Of a stretch of 64,000 nt of DNA, positions 63,370 to 64,000 are shown one piece after another. Within the stretch, counting starts at the first letter, position 1; each line of letters begins with the position of its first letter. The stretch comes from Adiantum capillus-veneris (Eukaryota > Streptophyta > Polypodiopsida > Polypodiales > Pteridaceae), in assembly GCA_014529385.2 (NCBI GenBank), contig CM043953.1:68134372-68198371 (forward strand), read 5' to 3'. The position numbers and the translations under genes were made by a program. Under the pieces are notes generated by a model. It was not told where the DNA came from. It saw only the letters and a program-made list of their open reading frames with translations, and searched no databases.

Positions 63370-63440
63370 TGGGTGGATCGAGCTAACGACCTCGGGGTTA
63401 CAAACAGCTCACTAAGCTAATCACTCCAGCATGAGTGGCT
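63370..63440 (-). repeat. tRNA-like sequence, probable SINE head
   Basis: The minus strand reads TTAGCTTAGTGAGC (A box-like), GTAACCCCGAGGTC (anticodon-arm-like) and TTAGCTCGATCC (B box-like) at tRNA-like spacing. The acceptor stem is not convincing, so it is more likely a tRNA-derived SINE or decayed tRNA than a working gene. Confidence 0.45.
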
Positions 63441-64000
63441 TGATGCTTTATGTCCCACACCAAAAGTATTGAAGAAAAGCATATTGGCTATCTTCCACCT
63501 TCAGCTTTCATGTGCCATTGCCCCGCCTTTTTCTTTAGCTTCCAAGTGCATCTTCCTAAATTTGCATTAAAAAGTTAACATCCAGAAATCATGATGGCAT
63601 GCACTTGTTTTTTCATGATCACCTTGGTAGATTGGAGAGATGATGACTTGCCAATCTTTTTTTGAGCCGCCTACTACGGGGAATCTCATTGGATTCCCTT
63701 TGGTTTAAGAGAATAAGGAAGAAAGGTGGCACATGGAGAGAGTTGAGGGGAAAAAGGAGAGGGGTGGCACATGTTGGTTTGTTCAAAATTTTCTCATCTT
63801 TATTCTTTTTTGACAATTGAGTCCGTTTTTGAGCGCTTAGCACACAAATTACCTAGCAGAAAAAAGCAATTATGTCTAAAAATAATGAAGCAATTCTTCT
63901 CCAATACTTGTATAATGAAGCAATTCATCTCCAAAACCGACTCAATTTCTAACTTTAGCATCTCGTATTGATATACAATTATGAAAAGCTACAACTTTTT
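63441..64000. other. Unassigned sequence
   Basis: AT-rich; no gene or repeat recognised. Confidence 0.4.

Noticed and set aside
63370-63440. A working tRNA gene on the minus strand
   Set aside because: A and B box-like words are present, but the acceptor stem and cloverleaf are not convincing.

Overview
This window reads as nuclear DNA of a land plant with a large, repeat-dense genome. The evidence is plant-type LTR retrotransposons (Tat/Ogre-like and Athila-like Ty3, chromoviruses with a chromodomain, Ty1/copia), a CACTA/TNP2 transposon, a fragment of a plant PPR gene, and a captured piece of the mitochondrial translation factor GUF1. Very many (GA/CT)n tracts are present. A fern, gymnosperm or other large plant genome would fit; the sequence does not decide which. 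I see no intact host gene.

Layout. 1-10,210: old, degraded sequence. It holds a dispersed ~430-bp repeat, a copia remnant, an internally deleted CACTA transposon, a repeat carrying a pantothenate-kinase-like fragment, a PPR pseudogene, a 160-bp tandem duplication, and an unrecognised coding-like stretch on the minus strand. 10,211-50,565: one nest of retrotransposons, at least four layers deep. A short plus-strand chromovirus-type element (here P, LTRs 10,211-10,387 and 50,394-50,565) contains a minus-strand chromovirus (M, LTRs 10,616-10,775 and 49,275-49,434, target duplication CCGAC). M contains a second chromovirus remnant and a plus-strand Tat/Ogre-like element (G1, from 12,762). G1 was hit by a gag-protease-only copia (14,511-18,194), an LTR element carrying a GUF1 copy (18,205-23,967), two solo LTRs (26,327-28,928 and 30,894-32,910) and an Athila-like gag-protease element (from 37,410). 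45,560-47,590: a piece of another Tat-like element inside the gag of M. 50,730-59,332: a nearly complete minus-strand Tat/Ogre-like element (G2). 59,333-64,000: a second copy of the pantothenate-kinase-like repeat, a second copy of the ~430-bp repeat, a large compound microsatellite, several GA tracts and a tRNA-like SINE head.

What the elements share. G1 and G2 have the order ORF1, gag, protease, RT, degenerate RNase H, second intact RNase H, integrase. They share a primer-binding site beginning TGG(T/C)GCCCCCAC. A ~50-residue module with the core QQ(R/K)IV(F/Y)(L/M)F lies just upstream of gag in G1, in G2 and, twice in tandem, in the 45.7-46.1 kb fragment. It matches no family I know by name and is the best candidate here for something undescribed. 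All coding regions carry stops or frameshifts, so none of these elements looks autonomous as it stands.
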